49,670 nucleotides of DNA from NCBI GenBank assembly GCA_017495165.1, contig JAFEII010000024.1, positions 1-49,670 of the forward strand, read 5' to 3'. Source of the DNA: Hydromonas sp. (GTDB taxonomy: Bacteria; Pseudomonadota; Gammaproteobacteria; Burkholderiales; Burkholderiaceae). Both the position numbers and the translations under genes were made by a program. Position 1 is the stretch's first letter. The number at the start of each line of letters is the position of its first letter. Of the stretch, positions 8,709-17,440 are shown in pieces. The notes under the pieces were generated by a model. It searched no databases, was not told the origin of the DNA, and was given only the letters and a program-made list of their open reading frames with translations.

Positions 8709-9724
8709 GATGGTTCTCGATTGATGAATAATGAATGGCGGCGCTGCACCATTTCGTGTGCGCAGTCGATTGCAGCGAGCATGCTGCCTGCATCGGCTTG
8801 ATTTTTACCTGCCAAGTTAAGCGCGGTGCCGTGATCGACGGAGGTGCGAATGATGGGCAAACCCAAGGTGATGTTTACGCCGCGCCCAAAACTGGCGTAT
8901 TTTAATACCGCCAAACCTTGGTCGTGGTACATGGCCAATACCGCGTCGGCAGTATTTAAATAACGCGGCTGAAACACGGTGTCTGCGGGATACGGCCCTG
9001 TCACATTCATGCCGCGCTGTTGAAATTGCGCAATCACAGGCGCGATAGTTTCAAGCTCTTCGCGCCCCATGTGGCCGTTTTCGCCCGCATGTGGGTTCAG
9101 CCCTGTGACGAGCAAATGCGGCTTTTTAATGCCAAAATGATGGTGCAGGTCGTGCAAAATGATGTCAATGGTGCTGACCAAAGCGGCGTGTGTAATCACG
9201 GCTGGCACGTCTTTGAGCGCCAAATGTGTGCTGGCCAGCGCCACGCGCATGCCTGCACCTGATAACATCATGACCACTTTTTGGGTGTTGGTTTGCTCTG
9301 CTAAATATTCGGTATGCCCCGAGAACGGGCGCGCCAAACAGCCCGCTTCGTTGATGATGCTTTTTTGAATCGGCGCTGTGACCATGGCGGCGTATGTGCC
9401 TTTTTGAATTCCCTCAACCGCAGCATCAAGTAAATTTAAGACGTATTGCGCGTTTTTGGGTTCAAGCTGGCCTGCTTCAACGGGGGCGGCCAGTTTGATG
9501 TCATGCACAATGAGCGCATTGGGCGGCGGCGCGGGTTCGGTGTCTTTGCAAATCGGCGCATCCAAGCCCATGTTGTGCGCGGTTTGGCACAAAAATTCAT
9601 GGTCGCCCAACAACACCAATTTTGTGTGCGCATCGCCTGTCCACTCATGCGCTGCGCGCAGTGATATTTCTGCGCCGATGCCTGCTGGCTCGCCAGTTGT
9701 GATGGCAATTGTCTGTGTTGTCAT
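8705..9724 (-). CDS. pdxA: 4-hydroxythreonine-4-phosphate dehydrogenase
   Basis: NAD-dependent step of DXP-dependent pyridoxal-5-phosphate synthesis: oxidises 4-phosphohydroxy-threonine, followed by decarboxylation. 339 residues, usual length. Visible: ITTGEPAGIGAEI at the N-terminus, the metal-ligand His motifs in SGHTEYLA, NPHAGENGHMG and MYHDQGLAVLKY, and FGRGVNITLGLPIIRTSVDHGTA near the C-terminus. Starts with ATG at 9724 and overlaps rsmA. A hairpin between surA and pdxA (9784-9819) suggests pdxA-rsmA can be a separate transcript. Confidence 0.97.
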   Translation of the reverse strand: MTTQTIAITTGEPAGIGAEISLRAAHEWTGDAHTKLVLLGDHEFLCQTAHNMGLDAPICKDTEPAPPPNALIVHDIKLAAPVEAGQLEPKNAQYVLNLLDAAVEGIQKGTYAAMVTAPIQKSIINEAGCLARPFSGHTEYLAEQTNTQKVVMMLSGAGMRVALASTHLALKDVPAVITHAALVSTIDIILHDLHHHFGIKKPHLLVTGLNPHAGENGHMGREELETIAPVIAQFQQRGMNVTGPYPADTVFQPRYLNTADAVLAMYHDQGLAVLKYASFGRGVNITLGLPIIRTSVDHGTALNLAGKNQADAGSMLAAIDCAHEMVQRRHSLFINREPS

Positions 9725-9783
9725 GGCGAATTACTTTTTAATTAATACGTGATGTATGACACGTGGTGTGTGATTGGGCTATG

Positions 9784-9819
9784 AAAAAGCCACCCCCAAG
9801 CAATGGGCGTGGCTTTTTT
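9784..9819 (-). terminator. Intrinsic terminator after surA
   Basis: AAAAAGCCAC pairs with GTGGCTTTTT, with further GC pairing towards the loop, and ends in a T run on the minus strand. It lies 16 bases past the surA stop and upstream of pdxA. Confidence 0.8.
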
Positions 9820-9834
9820 GGTGCAGGTTGCTGC

Positions 9835-10785
9835 TTATTTTTTCCACACAATCGTTGGTTTTGCTTTTTCTGCCAACTCAGCTGTCCACGCAGTGTAAGC
9901 TGTTTTTGCCTTTTGGTTGGTCAAGATTTCGGTGGCATATTTTTGTTGCTGCTCGAGGGTAAATTCAACGGTGCGGCGGCCTTTGGCCTGAAAAACATGC
10001 AACGCTGTTTTGGCGGTCACCACGTCAGAGATTTTGTCATTTGGCAAATCTTTGACCGCTTTTAAAATCACAGGATCAACTTTTTCATCATTTAACGCGA
10101 TAAAAATAGGTGAGCCAGTCAGGTCAAATTTCGCGGCAACGTCCTGAAAGGCTTGGCCTGCGTCTAATGCTGCTTTGGCTTGTTTCATTTTTGCCATGCT
10201 CTTTTTGTCGCCTGACAGGTGAAACAAATCAACGCCATCGCCTTTTGGAATCGGGTTGCTTGCGCCTAATTTTTGATCGGCCAAGAATTTTTCAATTTCA
10301 GCAGCGGTTGGGGCAGGCACTTTGTCAAACACTTCTTTCTTTTTGAGCGCCTCAATGGTCATGTCTGTGCGCAAGTCGCGGTTAAACATGGCCCAGCCTT
10401 CTTCTTTGTCTTGCTTAATGATGCTCGCTTTAAAATCACCCACGCTTTTGCCATTTGCTTTGGCAAGCTTTTCAATCATGGCATTGGCCTCAAAGTCAGA
10501 GGTTGTAATGCCCAATTTGCGGGCTTGGTTGAGCATGACTTTTTCTTCAACCAGCTCGCCAGCTGAATCGTTGGCCAATTGGTTTTGTTGCTCTTTGGTC
10601 AGTGCATCTTTTTTGCCACCCCGTTGAATCAAAGCCAGATTGACGTTGATGCGCTCTTGCACATCCGCGTGCGTAATTGGCTCATCTGCAACCGTCACAA
10701 CGACGTCGGTCGGTTTGAATTGCGCAAATGCCAACACTGGTGTGAGCAATGCGACAGACAGTAATTTTTTAAGCAATGAATTCAT
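9835..10785 (-). CDS. surA: SurA-like periplasmic chaperone / peptidyl-prolyl isomerase, short form
   Basis: About 316 residues. The Sec signal peptide is MNSLLKKLLSVALLTPVLAFA, given here as about 21 residues in positions 1-21. A SurA N-terminal chaperone domain follows (about 22-150, with VVVTVADEPITHADVQERIN). Then comes one parvulin-like region (about 155-265) that looks degenerate, and a C-terminal helix ending in KPTIVWKK. Classical SurA has two parvulin domains and about 430 residues, so this is a reduced form. SurA escorts outer-membrane proteins to the BAM machinery. Position before pdxA-rsmA supports the assignment. The usual upstream lptD is missing here; a benE-type transporter gene takes its place. 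Confidence 0.8.
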   Translation of the reverse strand: MNSLLKKLLSVALLTPVLAFAQFKPTDVVVTVADEPITHADVQERINVNLALIQRGGKKDALTKEQQNQLANDSAGELVEEKVMLNQARKLGITTSDFEANAMIEKLAKANGKSVGDFKASIIKQDKEEGWAMFNRDLRTDMTIEALKKKEVFDKVPAPTAAEIEKFLADQKLGASNPIPKGDGVDLFHLSGDKKSMAKMKQAKAALDAGQAFQDVAAKFDLTGSPIFIALNDEKVDPVILKAVKDLPNDKISDVVTAKTALHVFQAKGRRTVEFTLEQQQKYATEILTNQKAKTAYTAWTAELAEKAKPTIVWKK

Positions 10786-10878
10786 GGTATTCCTAAGTAA
10801 ATATAAAGACGATCAGGTTAAACATTCAAAATCGAGCTGTATTATAAATCAACTCGCGCTTTAAAACACGCTCTTCAC

Positions 10879-12111
10879 TTAATTGGTTGACGCAAATCGA
10901 TGCGGGATTGCGTGCGTGAGTAGCACGTGCGCCGCGCAGCCAAGCACAATCCCCCAAAAAGCACTGCCCAAACCCCACAACGTCACGCCTGAAGCGCAGG
11001 TCATAAAAGTCATCAGCGCCGCTTCGCGCTCAAATGCGCTGTGCGTGGTGTTCATCGCGTTGATCAAGCCGTTCATAATCGCCCCCAAGAGCGCCAAACC
11101 CGCCAAAATGGTAATCAAAACCTTTGGCAACCCCAAGAAAAACAGCACCAACACGCCTGCAAAACTGCCCAAAATCATGCTAAAAACCCCGCACCAAAGC
11201 CCCGCAATGTAGCGGCGTTCAGGGTCAGGATGCGATTCTTTTTCGGTACAAATCGCTGCGGTAATCGCGGCCAAGTTGATGCCAAAATTGCCAAACGGCG
11301 CGGTGATGAGCGCCAAAAACGAGGTCAACGCCACCAGCGGCTTGGCGGGCACACGCGCCGCATCAAAGCCCGAACTGCGCAAGACCGCAATCCCCGTCAT
11401 TTGCTGCCCCGTCAAGGTAATCAGCGCGAGTGGCAAACCGATATTCACCACCGCCGACCATGTAAACACGGGCATGGTAAAAACCGGCGTGGCCAAATGC
11501 AACGGCACGGCGGGCACAACATCGCCCTGCACGCCAAACACATACGCGCACCCCACCAATAAAACCGCCAATACCGCATACCGCGCAAACAACCGCTTGC
11601 CGATTAAATACGTGACCAACATCGTCAACATCAGCGCCGTGTGCGCGCCCAATTCGGTAAACGTGTTGATGCCAAAGCGGAACAAAATCCCCGCCAACAA
11701 CGCCGACGCAATGGTTTTGGGGATTTTATTCATCACCCAGTCAAACGCGCCCAACACACTGATGACAAAAATCACGGCTGAGGCGACGACAAACCCCGCA
11801 ACCGCTTCGTTATACGGCACGCCAGCCAATACGCCCGTTAAAAATACCGCACCGGGCGTTGACCACGCGGTGATAATTGGCGCACGGGTTTTCAGGCTCA
11901 ACACAAACCCCGCCAAGCCAAAGCTCACGCACAACGCCCACAGCATGGACGTGGTTTGTGCGCTGGACAATTGCCCCGCCTGCGCCGCGCCAATCACAAT
12001 CGCCAACGGCCCGCCGTAACCCGCCAAAATTGCCACAACCGCCGCCACGATTGCGCTGGGGGAATGGTCGCGTTTGATTTGTTGCCAAGTTGATAATGTG
12101 GTGGATGACAT
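10879..12111 (-). CDS. benE: BenE-family benzoate/H+ symporter-like membrane transporter
   Basis: About 410 residues with 11-12 hydrophobic segments. Family-like features are GYGGPLAIVIGAAQAGQLSSAQTTSMLWAL near the N-terminus, the TAWSTPGAVFLTG segment, and a FGNFGINLAAITAAICTEKESHPDPERRY stretch in the second half (both longer stretches quoted only by their key parts). BenE proteins import benzoate or related aromatic acids with protons; the substrate here is not proven and no benzoate catabolic genes are nearby. The ATG at 12111 (MSSTTLST) is chosen over a start at 12219 because the extra 36 residues are unlike the family. Confidence 0.82.
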   Translation of the reverse strand: MSSTTLSTWQQIKRDHSPSAIVAAVVAILAGYGGPLAIVIGAAQAGQLSSAQTTSMLWALCVSFGLAGFVLSLKTRAPIITAWSTPGAVFLTGVLAGVPYNEAVAGFVVASAVIFVISVLGAFDWVMNKIPKTIASALLAGILFRFGINTFTELGAHTALMLTMLVTYLIGKRLFARYAVLAVLLVGCAYVFGVQGDVVPAVPLHLATPVFTMPVFTWSAVVNIGLPLALITLTGQQMTGIAVLRSSGFDAARVPAKPLVALTSFLALITAPFGNFGINLAAITAAICTEKESHPDPERRYIAGLWCGVFSMILGSFAGVLVLFFLGLPKVLITILAGLALLGAIMNGLINAMNTTHSAFEREAALMTFMTCASGVTLWGLGSAFWGIVLGCAAHVLLTHAIPHRFASTN

Positions 12112-12234
12112 AAAAGCGCCTAGAAAATGTGAATGCCAAAGCATAGCGCAAAGTTGCATGCAAAAAAGTGACAGATGCGGGTTAAATTTTTGCGACACAG
12201 ATTGGCCGGCGGCTCTCAATCGATTGATGCGTTG

Positions 12235-13167
12235 CTATTTTGTAAGTAGCCCTTTTTTAACCTGCTTTGGCGTGTAACCAAAATAGCGTTTAAACTCGCG
12301 CCCAAACTGTGACATGCTTTCATAACCGACCTCAAACGCGGCAGATTGTGCCGTCAGCCCATTTAAAATAAGGCTTCTTGACGTATTTAGGCGGATTTTT
12401 TTGATGTATTGCAAAGGCGTGTCGGCGGCATATTTTTTAAATGCTCTGTTGAGCGATGACGCGCTCATGCCTGAGACTTGCGACAGCGTTTGAATGTCGT
12501 TCAGCCGTTGGTAATTTTGTTGGATATAAGCCACTGCTTTTTGGAATTGCGCAAACAAACCATCCATGTCAGACCAACGCCGCAATAAGTGATAACAGCT
12601 CCCCTGCAACACCGTGTACAGCACAGCACGAATCCGCTCCTCACCAAACAATTGAGCCGCAACGGGGTCTTGCAACGTGCGCATCAACACAAACAGCTGC
12701 TCCCGCAATTCCTCAGTCATCGGATGGCTTTCTATGCCCAGCGTATCCGAATTTTGTGGCGGTTCAACGCGCCCATTTATTTGAGAAATGTCTTGTAACA
12801 GCTGCGCGATGCTGGCGCGCTCCAAATCAATTTGTATGCCCAACAACGGCTGCTCAACACTGGCCTCAACCTGCGATTGAAAAGGGTACGGCGACGTGAG
12901 CGCCAAAAAATGATCGGCGTCATATTGAAACTGATGCGCGCCCAACGCCCCCTTTTTCACGCCAGAAAAAATAAAAACCAAGCTGGGTTGATACAGCGTT
13001 GGGCTTTTTTGTTGCGCTTGCGTTCTGCAAAAAACTTGCACAGATGGGCATGCGCAAAAATGCGCCCCTTCGCAGGCATTGATTTTAAAGTTTGCCGCCT
13101 CACTTTGCTGATGTAACTGCCACGCGGCTTGATAAAGTTGATGTTTTTCCATTGCGCAATTAGGCAT
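12235..13167 (-). CDS. AraC-family transcriptional regulator
   Basis: 310 residues. The N-terminal effector region (about 30-200) resembles the AraC_N (PF06719) type, with PSLVFIFSGVKKGALG and a DADHFLALTSPYPF stretch. The C-terminal double helix-turn-helix region (about 215-310) has LSQVSGMSASSLNRAFKKYA and the second-helix signature SQFGREFKRYFGYTPKQVKK. It is divergent from the DJ-1/PfpI gene at 13368 and is a plausible regulator of it and of itself through the 200-bp shared region. The inducer is unknown. ATG at 13167; ATG at 13152 is an alternative. Confidence 0.88.
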   Translation of the reverse strand: MPNCAMEKHQLYQAAWQLHQQSEAANFKINACEGAHFCACPSVQVFCRTQAQQKSPTLYQPSLVFIFSGVKKGALGAHQFQYDADHFLALTSPYPFQSQVEASVEQPLLGIQIDLERASIAQLLQDISQINGRVEPPQNSDTLGIESHPMTEELREQLFVLMRTLQDPVAAQLFGEERIRAVLYTVLQGSCYHLLRRWSDMDGLFAQFQKAVAYIQQNYQRLNDIQTLSQVSGMSASSLNRAFKKYAADTPLQYIKKIRLNTSRSLILNGLTAQSAAFEVGYESMSQFGREFKRYFGYTPKQVKKGLLTK

Positions 13168-13367
13168 GAAAAGGGATTAAAAAGCAAAGGATTTCCATAT
13201 TGTTGAATTTTTCAGGCATGTTTAAGGCTGTTTTGAACATTTTCATTTAAAGGCAATCATATACAATGAGCCAACTTAATCAGTCTGGGCTTTTTCCAGT
13301 GAGACGCTTCAGACTGACGAGTTTTAAAGCCGTTTTTATTCAACACATCGCCAACACAAGGAATTAT

Positions 13368-14051
13368 ATGAAAAAAGTATTATTTGTACTCACCAGCCAC
13401 GACGAATTAGGCAACACGGGGCTCAAAACAGGGTTTTGGTCAGAAGAACTTGCTGCACCGTATTACACATTGCTCGACCAAGGCGTTGAAATCACATTGG
13501 CCTCGCCAAAAGGCGGTCAACCACCTGTTGACCCTAAAAGCAACTTGGCTGATTTTCAAACCGACACCACCCGCCGCATGGATGCAGACCCTGAGCTTCT
13601 CAAAAAACTGCAAAACACCCATGTGTTGAGCACCATGGATTCTAGCGAATTTGATGCCATTTTTTACCCAGGCGGGCATGGCCCATTGTGGGATTTGGCC
13701 AATGATGCCGACTCGGTCAAACTCATCACGGCATTTTATGAAAGCAAAAAACCTGTGGGCTTTGTGTGCCATTCGCTTGCCGCATTAAAAGACGTTGTGC
13801 TTGCCAACGGCGAGCCTTTGGTCAAAGGCAAAAAAGTCACGGGCTTTACCAATTCAGAAGAAGATGCCGTTGAGTTAACCGCTGTTGTGCCATTTTTGGT
13901 TGAAGACATGCTCAAAGAAAAAGGCGCTTTGTACAGCCAATTAGACGATTGGGCGCCCTATGCCATTACCGATGGCTTATTGGTATCAGGACAAAACCCC
14001 GCCTCATCAAGCAAAGTGGCTGAAGGTTTATTGACATTGCTTGGGGTTTAA
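13368..14051 (+). CDS. DJ-1/PfpI superfamily protein (class I glutamine amidotransferase-like)
   Basis: About 227 residues. Typical of the Hsp31/YajL-like branch: MKKVLFVLTSHDE start, AIFYPGGHGPLWDLAND with the nucleophile-elbow Gly-rich turn, and the presumed nucleophile Cys in GFVCHSLAALKDV. Members act as glyoxalase III/deglycase-like or thiol-stress proteins, or are general hydrolases; the exact activity cannot be read. The ATG at 13368 has AAGGAA about 7 bases upstream; the frame is open further upstream to 13266 but unlike the family. Divergent from the AraC regulator and closed by a strong terminator. Confidence 0.87.
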   Translation: MKKVLFVLTSHDELGNTGLKTGFWSEELAAPYYTLLDQGVEITLASPKGGQPPVDPKSNLADFQTDTTRRMDADPELLKKLQNTHVLSTMDSSEFDAIFYPGGHGPLWDLANDADSVKLITAFYESKKPVGFVCHSLAALKDVVLANGEPLVKGKKVTGFTNSEEDAVELTAVVPFLVEDMLKEKGALYSQLDDWAPYAITDGLLVSGQNPASSSKVAEGLLTLLGV

Positions 14052-14100
14052 TTGACAGCCGTAACGCTTTAACGCACCGCGAATGCGGTTTGTTTAAACG

Positions 14101-14140
14101 AAAGCCCGTGCGTCACGTGATGTGACCTGCGGGCTTTTTT
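14101..14140 (+). terminator. Intrinsic terminator after the DJ-1/PfpI gene
   Basis: Long stem in which AAAGCCCG pairs with CGGGCTTT and an inner GTCAC pairs with GTGAC, followed by a run of T. Confidence 0.88.
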
Positions 14141-14208
14141 GCGCGGTTGGCATTGCTTTTTAATAAGCGTAAATATATAATTCATGCATATTAATTTGGA
14201 GGCGGGAA

Positions 14209-14634
14209 ATGTTTGAGCGTTATTGGATCGGCGTTGTGTCTCACGAACATGTGAAAATCGGTGTAACAGGCGGTTTTGCCCAGTTGTGCCACGGTAAATC
14301 TGCACCGCTTAAACGCATGAAAAAAGGCGATTGGTTGATTTATTACTCGCCTAAAACCAGCATGACAGGCACACCGTTGCAAGCGTTTACCGCCTTGGGG
14401 CAAGTGTGCGGCGATTCGCCTTATTTGTTTCAGATGAGCGACACGTTTACGCCACATCGGTTGGACGTGCGTTATTTGCCCAGTCAAACCACTGAAATCA
14501 TGCCTTTATTGCCCCATTTAACTTTTATCAAAGACCTCAAACATTGGGGTTACCCGTTTCGCTTTGGACATTTTGAAATCACACAAGCTGACTTTTTAAT
14601 CATTTCCAACGCAATGAAAGCGACCCATGAATAG
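14209..14634 (+). CDS. EVE domain-containing protein
   Basis: 141 residues with the PUA-like EVE fold signature: YWIGVVSHEHVKIGVTGGFAQ at the N-terminus, KRMKKGDWLIYYSPKT in the middle and the C-terminal RFGHFEITQADF. EVE domains bind modified bases in DNA or RNA; single-domain members are widespread and poorly characterised. ATG at 14209 with GGAGG about 7 bases upstream. The end overlaps the start of the MarR gene by 8 bases, so the two are probably co-translated and form a three-gene unit with the SRPBCC gene. Confidence 0.85.
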   Translation: MFERYWIGVVSHEHVKIGVTGGFAQLCHGKSAPLKRMKKGDWLIYYSPKTSMTGTPLQAFTALGQVCGDSPYLFQMSDTFTPHRLDVRYLPSQTTEIMPLLPHLTFIKDLKHWGYPFRFGHFEITQADFLIISNAMKATHE

Positions 14635-15076
14635 CCCTTTTAGCGTGGAACAGGCGCACAACAGCAGTGGTTTCTTGCTCTGGCAAGTCACCGCATTATG
14701 GCAACGGCAAATCGCCTCGGCTTTGCGCCCGTACGGTTTAACCCAAGTGCAATTTGTGTTGCTCGCCAGCACATTATGGTTGTCTCAGAGCGAATCGAAC
14801 ATCACGCAAATACGATTGGCAAAACACGCCAAGCTCGACATCATGATGACTTCGCAAGTGTTGCGCACATTAGAGCGTAAAGGCTGGTTGACGCGCGAGC
14901 CGCATCCGACCGATAGCCGCGCCAAAATCATAACTTTGACAGAGCAAGGCATTGCGCTTGCTCGCGTCGCCATTCCTGTGGTTGAGCAAATTGACCAAGA
15001 CTTTTTTGCCAGTCAAACGTTGAGCCAGCACGAGTTCAATCACGCCTTACAACAACTCATTATTCAAGGAGAATAA
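14627..15076 (+). CDS. MarR-family transcriptional regulator
   Basis: 149 residues. Winged-helix layout: dimerisation helices at both ends, HTH with TQIRLAKHAKLDIMMTSQVLRTLE, and the wing motif LTREPHPTDSRAKIITLTEQG (D-x-R of the MarR wing). Such proteins usually repress their own operon and release DNA on binding a small molecule. Overlaps the EVE gene upstream; two bases separate its stop from the next ATG. Likely autoregulates the EVE-MarR-SRPBCC unit. Confidence 0.9.
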   Translation: MNSPFSVEQAHNSSGFLLWQVTALWQRQIASALRPYGLTQVQFVLLASTLWLSQSESNITQIRLAKHAKLDIMMTSQVLRTLERKGWLTREPHPTDSRAKIITLTEQGIALARVAIPVVEQIDQDFFASQTLSQHEFNHALQQLIIQGE

Positions 15077-15078
15077 AT

Positions 15079-15510
15079 ATGTGGACACGCTCATACAGCG
15101 CCACCGTCGCTGATTTAAAAATAGAACAATTGTGGGTGGTTAGGACGGATGTCGCGCAATGGCACACATGGAAAGACGATGTTGAATACGCACATTTAAA
15201 CGGTACGTTTGATAACGGGCAAACCTTTACGTTTAAACCGCGCAGCGGCCCACGTTTGCAGCTCGACTTACTCGATGTGATTGAAAACCAATGTTATAGC
15301 GACCTCACTCGATTTTTGGGTGCAAAAATGTGGGGGGTTCACGAGTTTACTCAAAGCGATAACGGCGTTGAAATTAAAACCACCATCAAACTTGACGGAC
15401 GATTGGCGTGGCTGTGGCGGAGATTAGTCGTGCAAAAAATCGTGGATGGTTTGCCACATCAAACCGCCAAACTGGTTGAGCGAGCGCGATACTTAGAGCG
15501 TCAAGGCTGA
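15079..15510 (+). CDS. SRPBCC (START-like, polyketide cyclase/dehydrase-type) protein
   Basis: 143 residues of the helix-grip fold family: N-terminal strand followed by WHTWKDDVEYAHLNGTFDNG, a central beta sheet, and a C-terminal long helix ending KLVERARYLERQG. These proteins bind hydrophobic ligands in a deep pocket; a catalytic role is not evident. Strong AAGGAG site before the ATG at 15079. It is directly behind the MarR gene; a MarR-SRPBCC pair with an EVE protein recurs in proteobacteria, though its role is unknown. Confidence 0.8.
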   Translation: MWTRSYSATVADLKIEQLWVVRTDVAQWHTWKDDVEYAHLNGTFDNGQTFTFKPRSGPRLQLDLLDVIENQCYSDLTRFLGAKMWGVHEFTQSDNGVEIKTTIKLDGRLAWLWRRLVVQKIVDGLPHQTAKLVERARYLERQG

Positions 15511-15581
15511 TGATTTGCTAGGTTTTAATTGCAAGCACTCGACTCATCGCGCTAATCACAACGGCAATAGACCGCAATCGT

Positions 15582-15605
15582 GGGCGTGATAAATCATGCC
15601 CCTAC
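15582..15605. repeat. Dispersed 24-bp palindromic repeat, single arm B
   Basis: One arm of the family described at 2339-2408 (GGGCGTGATAAATCATGCCC followed by CTAC). It lies between the converging SRPBCC and PhzF genes. Confidence 0.7.
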
Positions 15606-15610
15606 CAAAA

Positions 15611-16450
15611 TCACACCACCATCTCCCCACGCGCAAACGCCATCACCTTACCGCCCACCTCAATTCCACCATCCGACGTCACATTCAAATACAAATGATT
15701 CGGGCGGTTAATCGCTTGGGCTTGGGTAATTTGCCAATTCAGTGGCGCGTGCCCGTTAAGGTGCGCCCACGCGCCAAGGTTGGCGCAGGCTGAACCCGTG
15801 CCGGGGTCTTCGACCACGCTGCCCATGTTGTCAAAAAAGTAACGCGCGCCGATGTGCGTGCCGTTTTGGTGCCACACATACACGTTGAGCCGATTGAACG
15901 CCACCGCCACGTCTTGCAAGGCTTGGAGCTGCGGGCGCACGCGGGTCAGCGCTTGGGCGTTACTGAGCGGCACGATGAGTTGGCACGTGCCCGCGTTCAT
16001 CCAGCATGCGCCCGCCAACACATCCTGAGCGTGCAAGCCCAAAGCGGCCGCTAAATCGGCATCATTTAAAGCGCAGGGTACATGCGTGTAACCCGCTGTG
16101 GCCAGTTTAAATACGCCTGCATCATGCGTGATGCGCACGGTTTTGGTGGGCAATTGCAAGGTAAACGCATCGGGAAAGCCAAGGTTGGCATGCAGCCAAG
16201 CCGCCGCGCCGATGGTGGGATGGCCTGCAAATGCCATTTCGTACTCGGGGGTAAAAATCCGCAATGCCGCATCTGCGGTATTTGAGGCGCAAATAAAGAC
16301 GGTTTCGGACAAATTAAATTGCCGCGCAATCAGTTGCATTTGGGTGGCAGACAATGCGTCGGCGTGCGGCACAATCGCCAGTGGATTGCCACCCCAAGGC
16401 GATTGGGCAAAGACGTTGTAGATTTCAAAGGGAATATTTTGAATATTCAT
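15611..16450 (-). CDS. PhzF-family isomerase/epimerase
   Basis: About 279 residues of the diaminopimelate-epimerase-like two-lobed fold. Visible: VFAQSPWGGNPLAIV, the catalytic-Glu motif NLSETVFI, AFAGHPTIGAA, and the second-lobe DPGTGSACANLGAW. PhzF proteins isomerise small hydroxy-/amino-acid-like compounds; phenazine genes are absent, so that pathway is not implied. The ATG at 16450 overlaps the preceding EamA gene by four bases (ATGA), so the two are co-translated, suggesting a metabolite made and exported together. Confidence 0.9.
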   Translation of the reverse strand: MNIQNIPFEIYNVFAQSPWGGNPLAIVPHADALSATQMQLIARQFNLSETVFICASNTADAALRIFTPEYEMAFAGHPTIGAAAWLHANLGFPDAFTLQLPTKTVRITHDAGVFKLATAGYTHVPCALNDADLAAALGLHAQDVLAGACWMNAGTCQLIVPLSNAQALTRVRPQLQALQDVAVAFNRLNVYVWHQNGTHIGARYFFDNMGSVVEDPGTGSACANLGAWAHLNGHAPLNWQITQAQAINRPNHLYLNVTSDGGIEVGGKVMAFARGEMVV

Positions 16451-17340
16451 GATCGACCAACTTTCTTGGATAAATAAATCAAAACTACCGTCAAGCCCAC
16501 CGTTGCCCACATTGCCCAATCAGACGGTTCATTAAAAATAAGTGTGGCCCAAACCAAGCTCAATAACGTTTGTGCCAATTGCACTTGCGAGACTTTTGCC
16601 GCGCCACCCATCGCCAAACCGCCGTACCAAAAGAAAAAGCCGACAAGCTGGCTCATCAAACCCAAATACACAAAAATCGCCCATGTGCTCACATCCGTTG
16701 GCCACGCGGTTTGTTGGAAGGCAATCCATAACGTGGCAGGAATGGTGATGGGCAAAGCAAACACCAATGCCCAGCAAATCGACAACACGCTGCTCATGTG
16801 ACCGCTGACCCGCGCACCGTACGCATAACCGACTGCGCAAACACCCACCGCCAGCAACATCCAGCCGTCTGCCAGCTCGATTTGCGAGGCATCAAAGCCT
16901 ACGTGGTACGCGTTGTAGACCATCACCACCAACGCGCCAAGTAGGGCAATCAACCAAAAGCTGCGAGGCTGCGGGTGGTGAAACATGCGGCTTGCCAGTG
17001 CGGCAGTTGCCAGCGGCAATAAGCCATTAAATACGATGGCGTGTGACGATGGCACGGTTTGCAAAGCGAGCGAGCTAAACAGTGGAAAGCCAATCACCAC
17101 GCCCGAGCTGGTGAGTAAAATATCGCGCCACAAGGCTTTGGGTGGAAATGTTTGCTTTTGGAAAACAATGATGACCAAGGCAACCAAACCCGCCAAAACC
17201 GAACGCCCAAAGGCAATGAATGGCGCATTTAAACCGTGGGCAATCGCGTATTTGGTGAGCGGTAAGGTGAAGCTAAAAATCAACACGCCCAAAAATGCAA
17301 GGGCAAATGGAAGTGAGGGATGGTGTTTTTGGTTGGGCAT
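16447..17340 (-). CDS. EamA-type DMT-superfamily transporter
   Basis: 297 residues with about ten hydrophobic helices in two repeated halves, as in EamA exporters. The first half has FAFGRSVLAGLVAL-like features, and the second starts near residue 155 with LLAVGVCAVGYAYGARVSG. It probably exports an amino acid or related metabolite. ATG at 17340; the stop overlaps the start of the PhzF gene. Confidence 0.85.
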   Translation of the reverse strand: MPNQKHHPSLPFALAFLGVLIFSFTLPLTKYAIAHGLNAPFIAFGRSVLAGLVALVIIVFQKQTFPPKALWRDILLTSSGVVIGFPLFSSLALQTVPSSHAIVFNGLLPLATAALASRMFHHPQPRSFWLIALLGALVVMVYNAYHVGFDASQIELADGWMLLAVGVCAVGYAYGARVSGHMSSVLSICWALVFALPITIPATLWIAFQQTAWPTDVSTWAIFVYLGLMSQLVGFFFWYGGLAMGGAAKVSQVQLAQTLLSLVWATLIFNEPSDWAMWATVGLTVVLIYLSKKVGRS

Positions 17341-17440
17341 GGTTGGCTTTCTATGATGGTGCTGGATTGGGCGAGACGAGGCGAGGTATTGTGCTGCGTA
17401 GGAGCGGGATTGATCACGCCACTACAAATATCGAAAACAT

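Noticed and set aside
10883-12077. Plus-strand frames opposite the BenE-type gene
   Set aside because: Low-complexity shadow translations of a membrane-protein gene, with no family similarity.
13233-13267. TTGAAC and TATACA as a promoter for the DJ-1/PfpI gene
   Set aside because: Spacing is 21 bases, too long for sigma-70; the region probably needs the AraC protein, but no box was defined.
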